Shown here: in pieces, positions 51,741-62,869 of the stretch
How the letters are laid out: each line of letters starts with the position of its first letter
Position numbering within the stretch: position 1 is the stretch's first letter
Origin: Ascarosepion bandense
Lineage: Eukaryota; Mollusca; Cephalopoda; Sepiida; Sepiidae
Length of the DNA: 64,000 nucleotides
Direction of reading: 5' to 3'
Assembly (NCBI GenBank): GCA_037127315.1
Contig: JBBBDQ010001270.1
Span: 3,868,501 to 3,932,500, forward strand
The notes under the pieces: model-generated
Told to the model about the DNA's origin: nothing
Database searches by the model: none
What the model saw: only the letters and a program-made list of their open reading frames with translations
Translations under genes and position numbers: made by a program

Positions 51741-52760
51741 ATTTTCTTCCTCAACATATTTTTCTGGTACTAATATTAGTATTTCTCCTTTATATTCTTC
51801 CTTCTTTTTCTTCTTCTTCTGCGCTTTTTCTTCTTCATTTTCTTTTGTGTCTACTTCTTTTGCAGCTATTTCTTCTTTTTCTTCTTCATTTTTCCTTTTT
51901 TCACAACTTTTCTTCATTTCCTTCTACTTCTTTTATGTCTTACATTTCTTCTGTGTTCTCTTCTTCTCCTTCTTGTTTTCATCCTTGAATTTCTTTGTTG
52001 AATTATTTTTCTTTGTCTAATTTTGCGTTTGATATTTCTTCCTTATCTTCTTCGACGTTTTCTTCTTCTTCTTCTTCTTCTTCTTCTTCTTCTTCTTCTT
52101 CTTCCTTAGCATTTTCTTCTTACTATTACTATATATTTTTCTCTTCTTCTTTTTCTTTTTCTTTGTTTTTCTTCTGCGTTTGTTCTTATTATTACTATAC
52201 GTTTCACTCTTCTTTTTCTTCTTCTTCTGCGTTTTCTTCTTATTATTATTATTCTCTTTCTTTTTTGTCTTTCTTATGCGTTTTCTTCTTCTTCTTCTTC
52301 TTCTTCTTCTTCTTCTTCTTCTCCTTCGTTTTCCTTTACTATTACTATACCTTTCCCTCTTCTTCTTCTTCTTCTTCTCCATTTTTTTCTTCTTTTTCTT
52401 TTTTTATCTTTTTTTTTTGTTATGCGTTTGCTTCTTCTTCTTCTGCGTTTTTCTTAATTTTCTTCTTACTATTACTATGCCTTTCCTTTTTCTTCTTTTT
52501 CTTCTTCTGCGTTTTATTCTTCATATTATTCTTCTTTTTCCTTTTTTCTGTGCTTTCTTTTTCTATTTTTTCGTTTTATCTGCGTTTTCTTCTTACTATT
52601 ACTATACGTTTCCCTCTTCTTCTTCTTCTTCTTCTTTGTTTTCTTCTTCTTATTATTATTATTATTTTTCTCCTTCTCTTTCTTCTGTGTTTTCTTCTTC
52701 TTCTTCTTCTTCTTCTTCTTCTTCTTCTTCTTCTTCTTCTTCTTCTGTGTTCGTCTATCT
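51741..52760 (+). repeat. Pyrimidine-rich minisatellite with 'tattactata' motif
   Basis: CTT-rich tract interrupted by 'ttactattactatacgtttc' or variants near 52125, 52188, 52340, 52470 and 52595, and by 'tctgcgttttcttctt'. It is a looser version of the 50570 satellite and the complement-strand equivalent in style of 7650-8945. S/F- and K/R-rich frames are artefacts. Confidence 0.85.
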
Positions 52761-52999
52761 GTTCTATATCTTCTCCGTCCAAATCTCGTCTTTCTTATTT
52801 GGTTTTTCTTCTGCTTTGGTTCCCTTTTCAAACTTATATTGTTCTTTTAACACGTTTTAACATTTATGTATTTATGTTAATATGTATTCCTTATAATACT
52901 AATAATACAAAGATTACTAATGGAAGAAGATTCCGTAGTGAGATATTTACTTTTAAAAAGTGCCCAATACAAAAGTAGAGCATAAATATATTATTATTA

Positions 53000-54268
53000 T
53001 TATTATGTCATTTTTCATCATATTTCGATTTCTGCTTTTGTCTCACTACCAACCAAGTCTGCGGGGAGACCTAAGGCAGGTAGTGGCGTGTTGTTATGAC
53101 TCCATTTCATGTTTTTCTATCTTCCCTATCATCCCCAGCATTACATAGATAACGTTTTCCTTAGTGTGTGGGCTGTACTTAATAAGACAATTTTTTGTAT
53201 ATCTCTTAAGCTGGGGTTTCCAGGGATTCTTTCAATGTGTTGTTTTGTTCCATTTTTTATCATTCCAAGTGCACCTACTATCACTGGCACAACTCTTGTT
53301 TTCAATTTCCACATTTTTTCTATTTCAATTTCCAGGTCTTTATATTTTGACAGTTTTTCAAATTCCTTGATTGCTATGTTACAATCCGCTGGACAAGCCA
53401 TATCAATTAATAGACAAGTTTTCTCCTTCTGGTTTTTAACAATAATGTCTGGCCTGTTTGCTTCAATTTTTCTGTCTGTGTAGATGGTGTAATCCCATAG
53501 AATGGTTACATCTTCTATTTCTGTAACCGGTGCTGGATGATGTTCATACCAGTGTTTGTTTACAGCTTTTCCAGAATGTTTGCACATTGCCCAATGTAAA
53601 TATTGTCCAACTCTATCGTGGCGATTTTTATATTCATTTGGGGCAAGCACAGAACAGCCTGAGATTAGGTGGTCTATTGTTTCTTGGTGTTTATCACAAA
53701 ACCTGCATTTTGGATCCATATTATTATGCATAATATTTGCCTGAAAGTTTCTCGTGAAAAGACTTTGGTCTTGTGCTGCAAGAATAAAGCCTTCAGTTTC
53801 AGACTTTAATCCAGATGCACGTAACCATCGATGAGTATTAACTTTGTCAACATTGGATTTATTGGCACGTACTGGATATTGGCCATGCAGAGGTTTGTCT
53901 TGCCAGCGCTGTTTCATCTGTTCAAGAGCTTTATCTTTGGCTTTCATTTTCATATTTTTTGCCGCAATAGTTGGTTCTTGGCTTCTGTTTTGCTTTTCTA
54001 CAGAATCTACTAACTGTAAATCTTGTTTGTATTTACTGCCTTCTTTTATTATTGAATATTTTTTCTTTCTTTCTTCATGTTGCCTTACTAATTGTATCAT
54101 CCAATCCTTTGTTTTTTCTATGTATGTTAGTAAGCCAATAGTTGTTGTCTTGTATGACAATTCCAGCTGAATAAGACCTCTTCCACCTTCCACTTTTTCT
54201 TTATAGACGGTCTACATCAGCCTTTGGATGATGCATCTTATGCTTAGAAAGAAGCTTTCTTGTTTTAG
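53000..54268 (-). mobile_element. Dong-like LINE copy 4, near-identical to copy 1
   Basis: From the 3' end at (TTA)n (52990-53005) to a 5' break at 54268, where it passes without a gap into a GA-rich minisatellite. By eye only about ten substitutions separate it from 44508-45773. The 350-codon endonuclease frame (54193-53141) is intact, with three or four amino-acid changes (for example PVRA for PVRV, QYLH for QYLY). The upstream RT is lost except its last 22 residues. Confidence 0.92.
53141..54193 (-). CDS. CCHC plus restriction-like endonuclease frame, copy 4
   Basis: Same domain layout as the frame at 44634-45686: CCHC at residues 163-180, RPD at 247, catalytic Asp at 264, KYKDLE at 283-288. 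No stop or frameshift. Without the RT it cannot retrotranspose itself. The same ~10-bp deletion upstream of the frame is present as in copy 1. Confidence 0.88.
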   Translation of the reverse strand: MEGGRGLIQLELSYKTTTIGLLTYIEKTKDWMIQLVRQHEERKKKYSIIKEGSKYKQDLQLVDSVEKQNRSQEPTIAAKNMKMKAKDKALEQMKQRWQDKPLHGQYPVRANKSNVDKVNTHRWLRASGLKSETEGFILAAQDQSLFTRNFQANIMHNNMDPKCRFCDKHQETIDHLISGCSVLAPNEYKNRHDRVGQYLHWAMCKHSGKAVNKHWYEHHPAPVTEIEDVTILWDYTIYTDRKIEANRPDIIVKNQKEKTCLLIDMACPADCNIAIKEFEKLSKYKDLEIEIEKMWKLKTRVVPVIVGALGMIKNGTKQHIERIPGNPSLRDIQKIVLLSTAHTLRKTLSM

Positions 54269-55082
54269 AGAAAAAAAAGAAAAAGATAAAAAAGAAGAGA
54301 AAAGAGACAAAATAGGAGAGAAAAAAGAAAAAGAGAAAAAAAGAAGAGAAAAGAGACAAAATAGGAGAGAAAAAAAGAAAAAGAGAAAAAAGAAGAGAAA
54401 AGAGACAAAATAGGAGAGAAAAAAAGAAAAAGAAAAAGAAAAAAGAAGAGAAAAGAGACAAAATAGGAGAGAAAAAGAAAAAGAGAAAAAAGAAGAGAAA
54501 AAAACAAAATAGGAGAGAAAAAAAGAAATAGAGAAAAAAAGAAGAAAAAAGAGACAAAATAGGAGAGAAAAAAGAAAAAGAGAAAAAAGAAGAGAAAAGA
54601 GACAAAATAGGAGATAAAAAAAGAAAAAGAGAAAAAAAGAAAGAAAAAAGAAACAAAATAGGAGAGAAAAAAGAAATTAGAGAAAAAAAGAAGTGAAAAG
54701 AGACAAAATAGGAGAGAAAAAAGAAAAAGAAAAAAAGAAAAAAGAAGAGAAAAGAGACAAAATAGGAGAGAAAAAAAAGAAAAAGAGAAAAAAGAAGAGA
54801 AAAGAGACAAAATAGGAGAGAAAAAAGAAAAAGAGAAAAAAGAAGAAAAAAGAGACAAAATAGGAGAGAAAAAGAAAAAGAGAAAAAAAGAAGTGAAAAG
54901 AGACAAAATAGTAGAAAAAAAAGAAAAAGAGAAAAACGACGAGAAAAGAGACAAAATAGGAGAGAGAAAAAGAGAAAGAGAAAAAAAGAAGTGAAAAGAG
55001 ACAAAATAGGAGAGAAAAAAGAAAAAGAGAAAAAAGAAGAGAAAAGAGACAAAATAGGAGAGAAAAAAAAAGAAAAAGAGTA
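54269..55082 (+). repeat. GA-rich minisatellite, about 16 units of about 49 bp
   Basis: The unit contains 'gagacaaaataggagagaaa' followed by A-rich 'aaagaaaaagagaaaaaaga'. About 16 copies of the 'gacaaaatagg' word occur at 47-54 bp intervals. It is fused at its left end to the truncated LINE. F/L/S-rich frames on the complement exceed 270 codons but are satellite by-products. Confidence 0.95.
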
Positions 55083-55357
55083 GCAAATAAAAATTTAAAC
55101 AAAAAATAAACTAAAAATATTAGAAAATTAAAATATAACAATATAAATTAAATATAAGAAAATAAAAACCAACATAAAAAATAAGAATATTGATAAATCT
55201 ATAATAAGAATTTAAAATGTAAACAAAGATAAATTCTCCATAAGTACTACTAAAAGAATAATAGTAATTAAAGAATTGCCAGTTCAATAAGCTAAATTTT
55301 ATGTTATAAAACTCGCAAATAATGGAAATATACATATGTATCTTATATATATATATA
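55083..55357. other. Very AT-rich interval
   Basis: A-rich with 'aaaatataa'-type words; no feature. Confidence 0.5.
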
Positions 55358-55573
<216 letters not shown>

Positions 55574-55589
55574 ATATATATTATATATA

Positions 55590-55735
55590 TAATCTCAAAA
55601 AGGATAACCAGATATGTAACTCCCACAAACCCGATGATCCTATTAATATTAATTTCATTAATATTAAAATTAATCAAGGTGGAGGGCTCGATAAAAATAT
55701 TACATTCTATTTACAGAGCTAAATATTAAAAGTAA
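55590..55735 (-). repeat. Dispersed repeat D, inverse copy
   Basis: The complement reads 'gagccctccaccttgattaa', 'attaatgaaattaatattaa', 'taggatcatcgggtttgtgg', matching 2943-3060. 55736-56062 holds nothing else beyond a (TA)n at 55958-55984. Confidence 0.65.
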
Positions 55736-55958
55736 AACAAAAAATTCGATATTTAAATCCGTTTGATAGCCATTTCTATGAGTAAATCCTCGCTTCTTCA
55801 GCAACAGCGAAACCAAAATTTTATTTACTCAAATTCAAATGTGATTTTATACCGGTAGAAGTCGAAAAAATAATCCATACACATGAAAATAAAAATGGGG
55901 TGTGATTAACAATTTTAAAATGTAAGAAAAGAAGAATGGGGGAACAGAGAGATACTGT

Positions 55959-55989
<31 letters not shown>

Positions 55990-56060
55990 ATTAAGACAGA
56001 CACTTTATTCCATGGTTAAGCGGATATACTCCTTTAGATTCTTCTATATCTACACCGCAT

Positions 56061-56062
<2 letters not shown>

Positions 56063-56114
<52 letters not shown>

Positions 56115-57059
56115 TTCATTTTTTTTTCTATTTTCATTTTCGTTCATTTCCTCTTTATTCTTTTTTATTACCGACTGCTTCTTTTTTTCATTTCTTCCTG
56201 TTAATTTCTTTTATTAACTTCTGCTCAACTTCAACAGAATTCAAATATTTTCATGTGGACATGCGGACGAGGAACTATTTCCAACCCTACAACCACTTTC
56301 CACACAGGCGCAAAATCGCATGCTTACCACTACCCTGTTTCTATTTCCCTGGGGTTTTTACAAAGTCGAAGTTGTTATACCAATTTCTCTAATTACTAAT
56401 ATATCATTTTCATCTTCTTTTTCTTCATTCTTTCTCATTCTTCTCGTCGTCCCTTCTTCTTCTTCTTCTTCTTCTTCTTCCATACGCTTCATCGTTTTTA
56501 ATTTCTCAAATTCCACGTCATTTCCGTGCGTCTCTCTCGCCATACCGACGCAGGCCTTTCTTTGCTAACCTTTCTGGCGTACATTATAATCTCGAAAGAA
56601 AAAAAAATGGCGGGAGGCAATTTGCCATCTACCAATATATTCCGATGGAAAATAATGGCTTTCCAGTGGAAGAACTGGAAATTACGAAACAACAAATTAG
56701 CCTGCATCTCACCGTAGCCGCCCGCCCACGACTCCGCCCCTGCACAAAGTCAGTAACAACAAGACAATCATATTTCGAGATTGCTATAAACACCAAAGCC
56801 TTGTCATTAGTATTAGCTACGATAGTCTGTCTTCGTTGTCAAGCGGAACTCCTTTTGCAAAATATTGTAAATTGTTAAGTCGATTTTGTCTCGATATCCG
56901 TTGTCAGCCAAATGGCATTCTTTTTTTTTTTTTTTTTTTTTTGTATAGAACGTGAAAAGTACGTTTAAAAATAAGATAAAAACAAAATTGATGAGCGGTG
57001 AATGGATTGACGAGATTTTCCCATCAAATATTTCATTCTAAGAAGTAATTTGTTTTATT
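56063..57059. other. TA run, pyrimidine-rich start, then apparently unique DNA
   Basis: (TA)n at 56063-56110 and T/C-rich text to 56220, with a (CTT)8 at 56455-56480. From 56500 to 56900 the composition is more balanced, but the frames present (61-82 codons) have no recognised motif. A 24-bp T run lies at 56919. Confidence 0.45.
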
Positions 57060-58960
57060 TATTATTTCATTTACTTTGGCTTTTTTATTTTCTACTGTTT
57101 TTCTTCAATTTCCTTCTGCTTCTTTCTTTCATTTTCGTCTGTTTTTTCTTCAATTTCCTTCTGCTTCTTTCATTCATTCTCGTCTGTTTTTTTCTTTAAT
57201 TTCCTTCTGCTTCTTTCTTTCGTTTTTGTCTTTTTTTTTATCAATTTCCTTCTGCTTCTTTCTTTCATTTTCGTCTGTTTTTTCTTTAATTTCCTTCTGC
57301 TTCTTTCTTTCATTCTCGTCTGTTTTTTCTTTAATTTCCTTCTGCTTCTTTCATTCATTCTCGTCTGTTTTTTCTTCAATTTCCTCCTGCTTCTTTCTTT
57401 CATTTTCGTCCATTTTTTTTCCTTAATTTCCATCTGCTTCTTTCTTTCATTCTCGTCTGTTTTGTTCTTTAATTTCCTTCTGCTTCTTTCTTTCATTTTC
57501 GTCTGATTTTTTTTTAATTTCCTTCTGCTTCTTTCATTCTCGTCTGTTTTTTTCTTCCGTTACCTTCTGCTCCTTTCTTTCATTTTCGTCTTTTTTTTTC
57601 TTTAATTTCCTTCTGCTTCTTGTTTTCATTTTCGTCTTTTTTTTCTTTAATTTCCTTCTGCTTCTTCCTTTCGTTCTCGTCTGTTTTTTCTTCAATTTCC
57701 TTCTGCTTCTTTGTTTCATTTTCGTCTGTTTTTTTCTTTAATTTCCTTCTGCTTCTTTCTTTCATTTTCGTCTGTTTTTTTCTTTAATTTCCTTCTACTT
57801 CTTTCTTTCATTTTCGTCTGTTTTTTCTTTAATTTCCTTCTGCTTCTTCCTTTCATTTTCGTCTGTTTTTTTCTTTAATTTCCTTCTGCTTCTTCCTTTC
57901 ATTTTCGTCTGTTTTTTTCTTTAATTTCCTTCTGCTTCTTCCTTTCAATCTCGTCTGTTTCCTCTTCCATTTCGTTCTGCTTCTTTCTTTCATTTTCGTC
58001 TGTTTTTTTTCTTTAATTTCCTTCTTCTTCTTTCTTTCATTTTCGTCTGTTTTTTTTAATTTCCTTCTGCTTCTTTCTTTCATTCTCGTCTGTTTGTTGG
58101 TTTTTTTTTTCATTAATTTCCTTCTATTCATAATTTCGTATGCTTCTTCTTTTTTCATTGATTTTTCTCTGCTCTTTTTCATTTTCTTTCGATTCTTTCT
58201 TTCATTCACTTCTGCTCATTTTCTTCGTTTCCATCCGGTTTTTCATATTTTTATTCTTCTACTTTCTTTCATTTTCGTCTGTTTCTTTCTGCTGTATACA
58301 TCCATTTCTTCATGCAGGTTTCGTTCATTTTCTTTTGTTTGTTTCTTTCATTTCCTTCATTATTTAATTTTTTTTCATTTTCTTCCATTTCTTTCTTTCA
58401 TTTGATTTTGATTTTATCTTTTATTTTCTTGTGCTAATTACTAGCATTTTCTTCAGATTTCTTCTTTCATTTTCTTCTGTTTCATTCGTTCATTTACACT
58501 TAGTTCCTTTTTTTCTTTCATTTTTCTTCTGCTTCCTTCTTTCATTTGATTCTGCTTCTTTCTTTGATTTCTATGCGTAACTACTAGAATTTCTTTCAGG
58601 TTCTTTCTTTCATTTCCTTCTATTTTTTCGTTCATTTTCTTCTGTTTCATTCGTTCATTTACTCTTAATTTTTTTTTCTTCATTACCGTCTGCTTCTTTC
58701 TTTCATTTCTTTCTCTTCATTATTTCATTTTCTTTCACTTTTCTTCTACTTGTTTCTTTCATTTGATTCTGCTTCTTTCTTTGATTTCCTTGCACTAACT
58801 ACTAGAATTTTCTTCAGATTCTTTCTTTCATTACCATTTCTTTCTTTCTTTCATTTCATTCTATTTTTTCGTTCATTTTCTTGTTTCGTTCGTTCATTTA
58901 CTCTTGATTCTTGTTTTCATTGCCGTTTTCTTTTTTCATTTCCTTCTGTGATAATATATA
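57060..58960 (+). repeat. TC-rich minisatellite, unit about 46 bp
   Basis: 'aatttccttctgcttctttc' + 'tttcattttcgtctgttttt' repeats about 22 times to roughly 58110 and then decays into 'tttcattt'-type text. Because the unit length varies around 45-47 bp, complementary frames rich in 'KERSRRKLKKKTDENE' stay open for over 100 codons. This is not evidence of a gene. Confidence 0.93.
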
Positions 58961-58974
58961 TCTATATATATAAT

Positions 58975-59500
58975 CATTTAACCCCAAGCAAGGTATTCCA
59001 CTGCCACTACTACGCAGTGAGTTACACAGAGGAAGCTGGTGAGAAAGAGTGGTTAGATATAGGAAATGTCAGAGGGAGAGTGATAGACGGGTAAGGATAT
59101 TGAGGATGAGGGTTTGGTATATGGGAAGAGTGTTTAAGAGAATGGATGCGAGTTAGTGTGTTAGGAGGTGTCTATTGACCTTATATTTAAACTCATGGAG
59201 ATTGTAGCTGTCGGGGAAGCAAGTATGTGGAAGAGAATTCCACAGGCGGGAAGTGCGAGAAAAGAACCTGTTGCTATAGAAATTGTGGTTACATTTTATC
59301 GGTTTCACTGTAAAGGGTGGGACCTAGTTGCTAATCTAGTATCTCGTGAAAATTCGTACCTAGGGGGCACCAGTGATCTAAGTTCATCGGAGCAGAAGCC
59401 ATGAAAGTATTTATAGAAGAGGCACAGGGAAGCCACGTTACACCGGTGAGAGAGTGACTGCAGGCGGTCTGCCAAGTCGGTATCGATCACATTACATATG
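58975..59500 (-). pseudogene. CR1/jockey-like LINE, 3' part
   Basis: The 3' terminus 'ccccaagcaaggtattccac' on the plus strand lies at 58980. The minus strand reads 'VIDTDLADRLQSLSHRCNVA', 'SLCLFYKYFHGFCSDELRSL' and 'VPPRYEFSRDTRLATRSH' in an 87-codon frame, with the C-terminal block downstream in shifted frames. The 5' break is near 59500. Confidence 0.85.
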
Positions 59501-60192
59501 TATCGAGGCAGCAGATAATTTTCTAAACATATATTGTTAAATATAACATTATGTTTAATAATAGACATAATCTATTATATAATAAATAATAGCGTTTATA
59601 ACTAATATGTCTGTTATATGTTAAATATAACAGACAATGTCTATTTTGTTTAATCATAAGCCATTCTAAACATCGTATTTTGGCTTTAATTTCAGTTGAA
59701 AATAAAGATAAAAATTGTCCAACATTTGGATATTTTTTATTATACTGGTTCTAAGTTTTCGGCTCACATGATCCCTCTTCAGAGAGGTTACAGGGACGTT
59801 GACATACAGAGATCCACTATCAAAGATGATATTATTTTGTGTTGACATAAAACATTGCTTTGCAACGATATAATAATACTCACACATACACACAATAAAA
59901 AGAACCTTCAGAAATTGGAGGCCATTTACATTAAATTAAAACAACCCACACTTAATAAAATCATATTTCAATCTGGTCACAACACATTACATTGCATTTA
60001 GACATATGGTTCTGTTAACATTTCGGTCTCTCACGCAAAATGGCGTCATAGAACCGCATTACAAATTTACGAACTGTGTCTGCTATTCGGTGACTGTTAT
60101 CGTCGCATATCAATGTTTATATCAACACAAGATAATATCATCATTAATGATTGATCTCACTATGTTAACGTCATTGTAACCTCGGAAAATGG

Positions 60193-60239
<47 letters not shown>

Positions 60240-60673
60240 CATAGTGATGATCCACGTATACTGTCTTAATATGTATAGGAAAGAATATTAATAAAAAAAA
60301 AGTTTTGAATTTAAAAATGTACTTTTTTTGGACAGTATTTTTTTTATTTTTATTATTTTTTTTATATTTCAGACCGCCCTATATATATATATATAGTTGT
60401 CAGTCCGTAAACGGTGAGGATAATCCAACAAGATTTCCTTAATATAAATTATTAATAGGTAAATCCATATAGAGAGCTCGATGGGTTTGTTTGTAATCTT
60501 ATGTTTATTATTATTATTATTTCTATTATGTTCCCTCTTCATTTTAAGAAAACGTTCATTCCGGCAGAAATTCTATGCCAGATGGGGGGAAATATTGTAA
60601 AAGAGTCTGATGAGCTAATTAAGCTCACTGAAATTAACTATAGTTTATAACTAATATGATGTGTTGAGTTTTC

Positions 60674-60728
<55 letters not shown>
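59501..60728. other. AT-rich interval with small palindromes, (TA)n and repeat G
   Basis: 59525-59650 contains nested inverted words around 'ttaaatataacattatgttt' and 'gtctgttatatgttaaat'. (TA)n at 60197-60237 and 60677-60728. 60460-60680 is shared with 37448-37640. No coding motif. Confidence 0.5.
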
Positions 60729-60731
<3 letters not shown>

Positions 60732-61202
60732 TTTGTCATAAGAGTAACGAGACTGGGTATGATGTAGGAGTTATGGGCAAAAGAAAGATAAGCGGATTTT
60801 GTCATCGCCTAACAGGATATCTTGGGTGTATTTCTTAGCTACCAGCAAACATTGCATTTTTTTCTTTTTTTTTTTTTTTTCACATTTTTCTGTGGAGAGA
60901 ACAATTTGTGGCTGCATTCCCACGACAATGTTCTGGATCAACTTCAGGTTTCAACTGATCTTGTTCCGCGTGACGTTTTTACCAAAACTGAAAGGGATCA
61001 TCAAGGGTACCTGTTTTGATGCTGAGTACAAGAAAAAAAAATCTATTCAGCAGTGCATAGAAGCGTGGGAGAGAAAGATGAAAAAAAGCATTAGACTCGA
61101 CGGGGAATTACGTTGAAAGGAAAACAATTCAGTTTGTTGATTTGAATTGAAATAAATAGTTTGTGACATGACACTAGTCCAATTACTTTTTAGACAGTTC
61201 AT
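60729..61202 (+). mobile_element. Third internally deleted mariner, about 474 bp
   Basis: Imperfect inverted ends 'ggtttgtcataagagtaacg' and the complement of 'aattactttttagacagttc'. The interior keeps only the transposase C-terminus in broken frames: 'VTFLPKLKGIIKGTCFDAEY' and 'SIQQCIEAWERKMKKSIRLD'. The catalytic residues are lost. TA-rich DNA on the left prevents a clear target-site call. Confidence 0.75.

Positions 61203-61204
<2 letters not shown>

Positions 61205-61291
<87 letters not shown>
61205..61291. repeat. (CA)n(TA)n microsatellite
   Basis: About 22 CA units, then about 19 TA units, between the mariner and repeat F. It has the same architecture as 15938-16010. Confidence 0.98.
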
Positions 61292-61294
<3 letters not shown>

Positions 61295-61390
61295 AAAAAC
61301 GGCAAAAGGTAAAATCAGTTATTAAAAATCGCCTGAAGAAACCACTCACAATGGAAACCAAGGTAGCGAAATAACTCGTTTAAAAATTAA
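61292..61390 (+). repeat. Dispersed repeat F, left half
   Basis: 'aaaatcgcctgaagaaacca' and 'aaataactcgttta' match 50060-50150 at about 85% by eye. Confidence 0.7.
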
Positions 61391-61405
61391 ATATATATAT
61401 ACATA

Positions 61406-62245
61406 CATGGTGCTCTGCGTGAATGTTCATCAAATTACACAAAAATGAAAGTAACACTGACATATCTTTTTAACAGATATATTTACCAAAATTAACTTGA
61501 AATACTAAAGAGTAAGTTTATTCAGTAAAATCATCACTGGCTTAAACAAAGACTCCAGACAACTTTGGAATCTTTTACAACTCTTCTGGATCTGTCTCCT
61601 TGTTCAAGTTAGTGAATGCTGCCATAATTCTTGCCTTCACTTCATTTTTGGTGTTACAAAGAGTTTGGTTGTCTTTCGCTCAACTGCACTGCACTCATAA
61701 TATTCAAATGGATTGCATTCTAGGGAATTGGGTGGCCACATGTAAATGGTAATGTGGTCGCAGAAATTTCTGGATCGCCTTGACAAGATTCTGTTGCTTC
61801 TATGGCATGGTGCAAAGTCCTGTTAACAGACACAGGGTCTTTCAGACGCTACCCTCTTGATCTAGGGTCACACTACTTCCTGCAGAAAGTTGATATAAGC
61901 CTCCGTGTTGAGTCTGAGACTTTGTGTGAAGAGTAATGAAGGTATAAATTCGCCTTCATTCCAAACATCTTCGTAATCACCATTAGATTCGTCCAACTCT
62001 TTCCTAATCATTATCACTCTCCTCAGATTGGCACCCGAACACACTGAAATGTTCGTATTAGAGCTATCAGTACAGCATGCCGTTTTCCAAATTTCTGTCG
62101 GTGTGAATTGCCTTGTGGAGCTCTTTTACTCACAGATGGTGTCCAACTGACCCTACTATACTGTGCAGTCAACAAAATCAAAAACAACGTGCATGCGTGA
62201 AATAAATGCATATAAAATAACGACAATTTACCCATTGCACTCTTT
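61406..62245 (-). mobile_element. DD37D-type mariner, deletion copy
   Basis: The left end 'catggtgctctgcgtgaatg' and the complement of the right end ('gagtgcaatgggtaaattgt') are imperfect inverted repeats similar to those at 9900-10659. Minus-strand text includes 'WPPNSLECNPFEYYECSAVE', with the third Asp changed to Glu, and 'SCKRFQSCLES'. Frames are broken throughout. Together with 9900-10659 it defines the family. Confidence 0.8.
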
Positions 62246-62267
62246 TTATCTCACTCTCTCTCTCTCT

Positions 62268-62355
62268 CTTCAATGTCGAAACAAAATGTACACTTTGTAT
62301 TAGATTCTAATTTGTACCTGTTCTAAACTATAATATACATACATACATACATACA

Positions 62356-62385
<30 letters not shown>
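62268..62385 (-). repeat. Repeat C (short form) with (CATA)n
   Basis: 'caatgtcgaaacaaaatgta' and 'tttgtacctgttctaaacta' are the complement of the repeat C start. The (CATA)11 array that follows occupies the place of the usual TA tract. Confidence 0.75.
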
Positions 62386-62391
<6 letters not shown>

Positions 62392-62869
62392 TATATTGTG
62401 TGTGTATTTAGAAAGTATTTTTCATTAATGCATGTTTAATTTAATAATATAGACAAGTGTTGTCTATTTAGTTTATGTGAATTTTTTTCATATTTTCTGA
62501 TAAGTTTAATAGCATTATCATTAAATGAAGAAAGAAAATTACAATATTGATACATAATTTTTAATAATCTACTCTAAGCTTTCGGCTTACATAAGCCATT
62601 TTCGAAGATGTCAAATTACATTATATATTATAACCACAAACAAACGATAATGGCAAACTGTTTTTGTTTACATGGAACATTTCCAAGCAACAACAAACTC
62701 GTGCATAGAAGACGCTGGAAGCGAATGTCGCATCTCAGCTCATGACGTCACAAATGACCAAGCGAGAGTGAAAACAAGAAATAAGAAATATTAAATGATT
62801 ATGATTAATAACAGAAGCCATTGATTTATTGCAATGGCTTCCCATACTTAATATTTCTTAAAATAAGGT
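62386..62869. other. AT-rich interval, nothing recognised
   Basis: 'taagctttcggcttacataa' at 62575 resembles 'taagttttcggctcacatga' at 59752, possibly a dispersed repeat. Otherwise unassigned. Confidence 0.4.

Noticed and set aside
50658..51757. 324-codon plus-strand and 233-codon minus-strand frames over a CTT/CTTT tract
   Set aside because: Both strands are open over the same low-complexity satellite, with no domain or codon structure.
51995..52978. 327-codon S/F/L frame
   Set aside because: Pyrimidine minisatellite by-product; overlapping K/R-rich frames on the other strand.
54201..55141. 273-283-codon F/L/S-rich frames resembling membrane proteins
   Set aside because: They are the complement of the 49-bp GA minisatellite and are open in more than one frame.
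57170..58209. K/R/E-rich frames of 60-118 codons suggesting a coiled coil
   Set aside because: They follow the 46-bp TC satellite exactly, and unit-length changes shift the frame.
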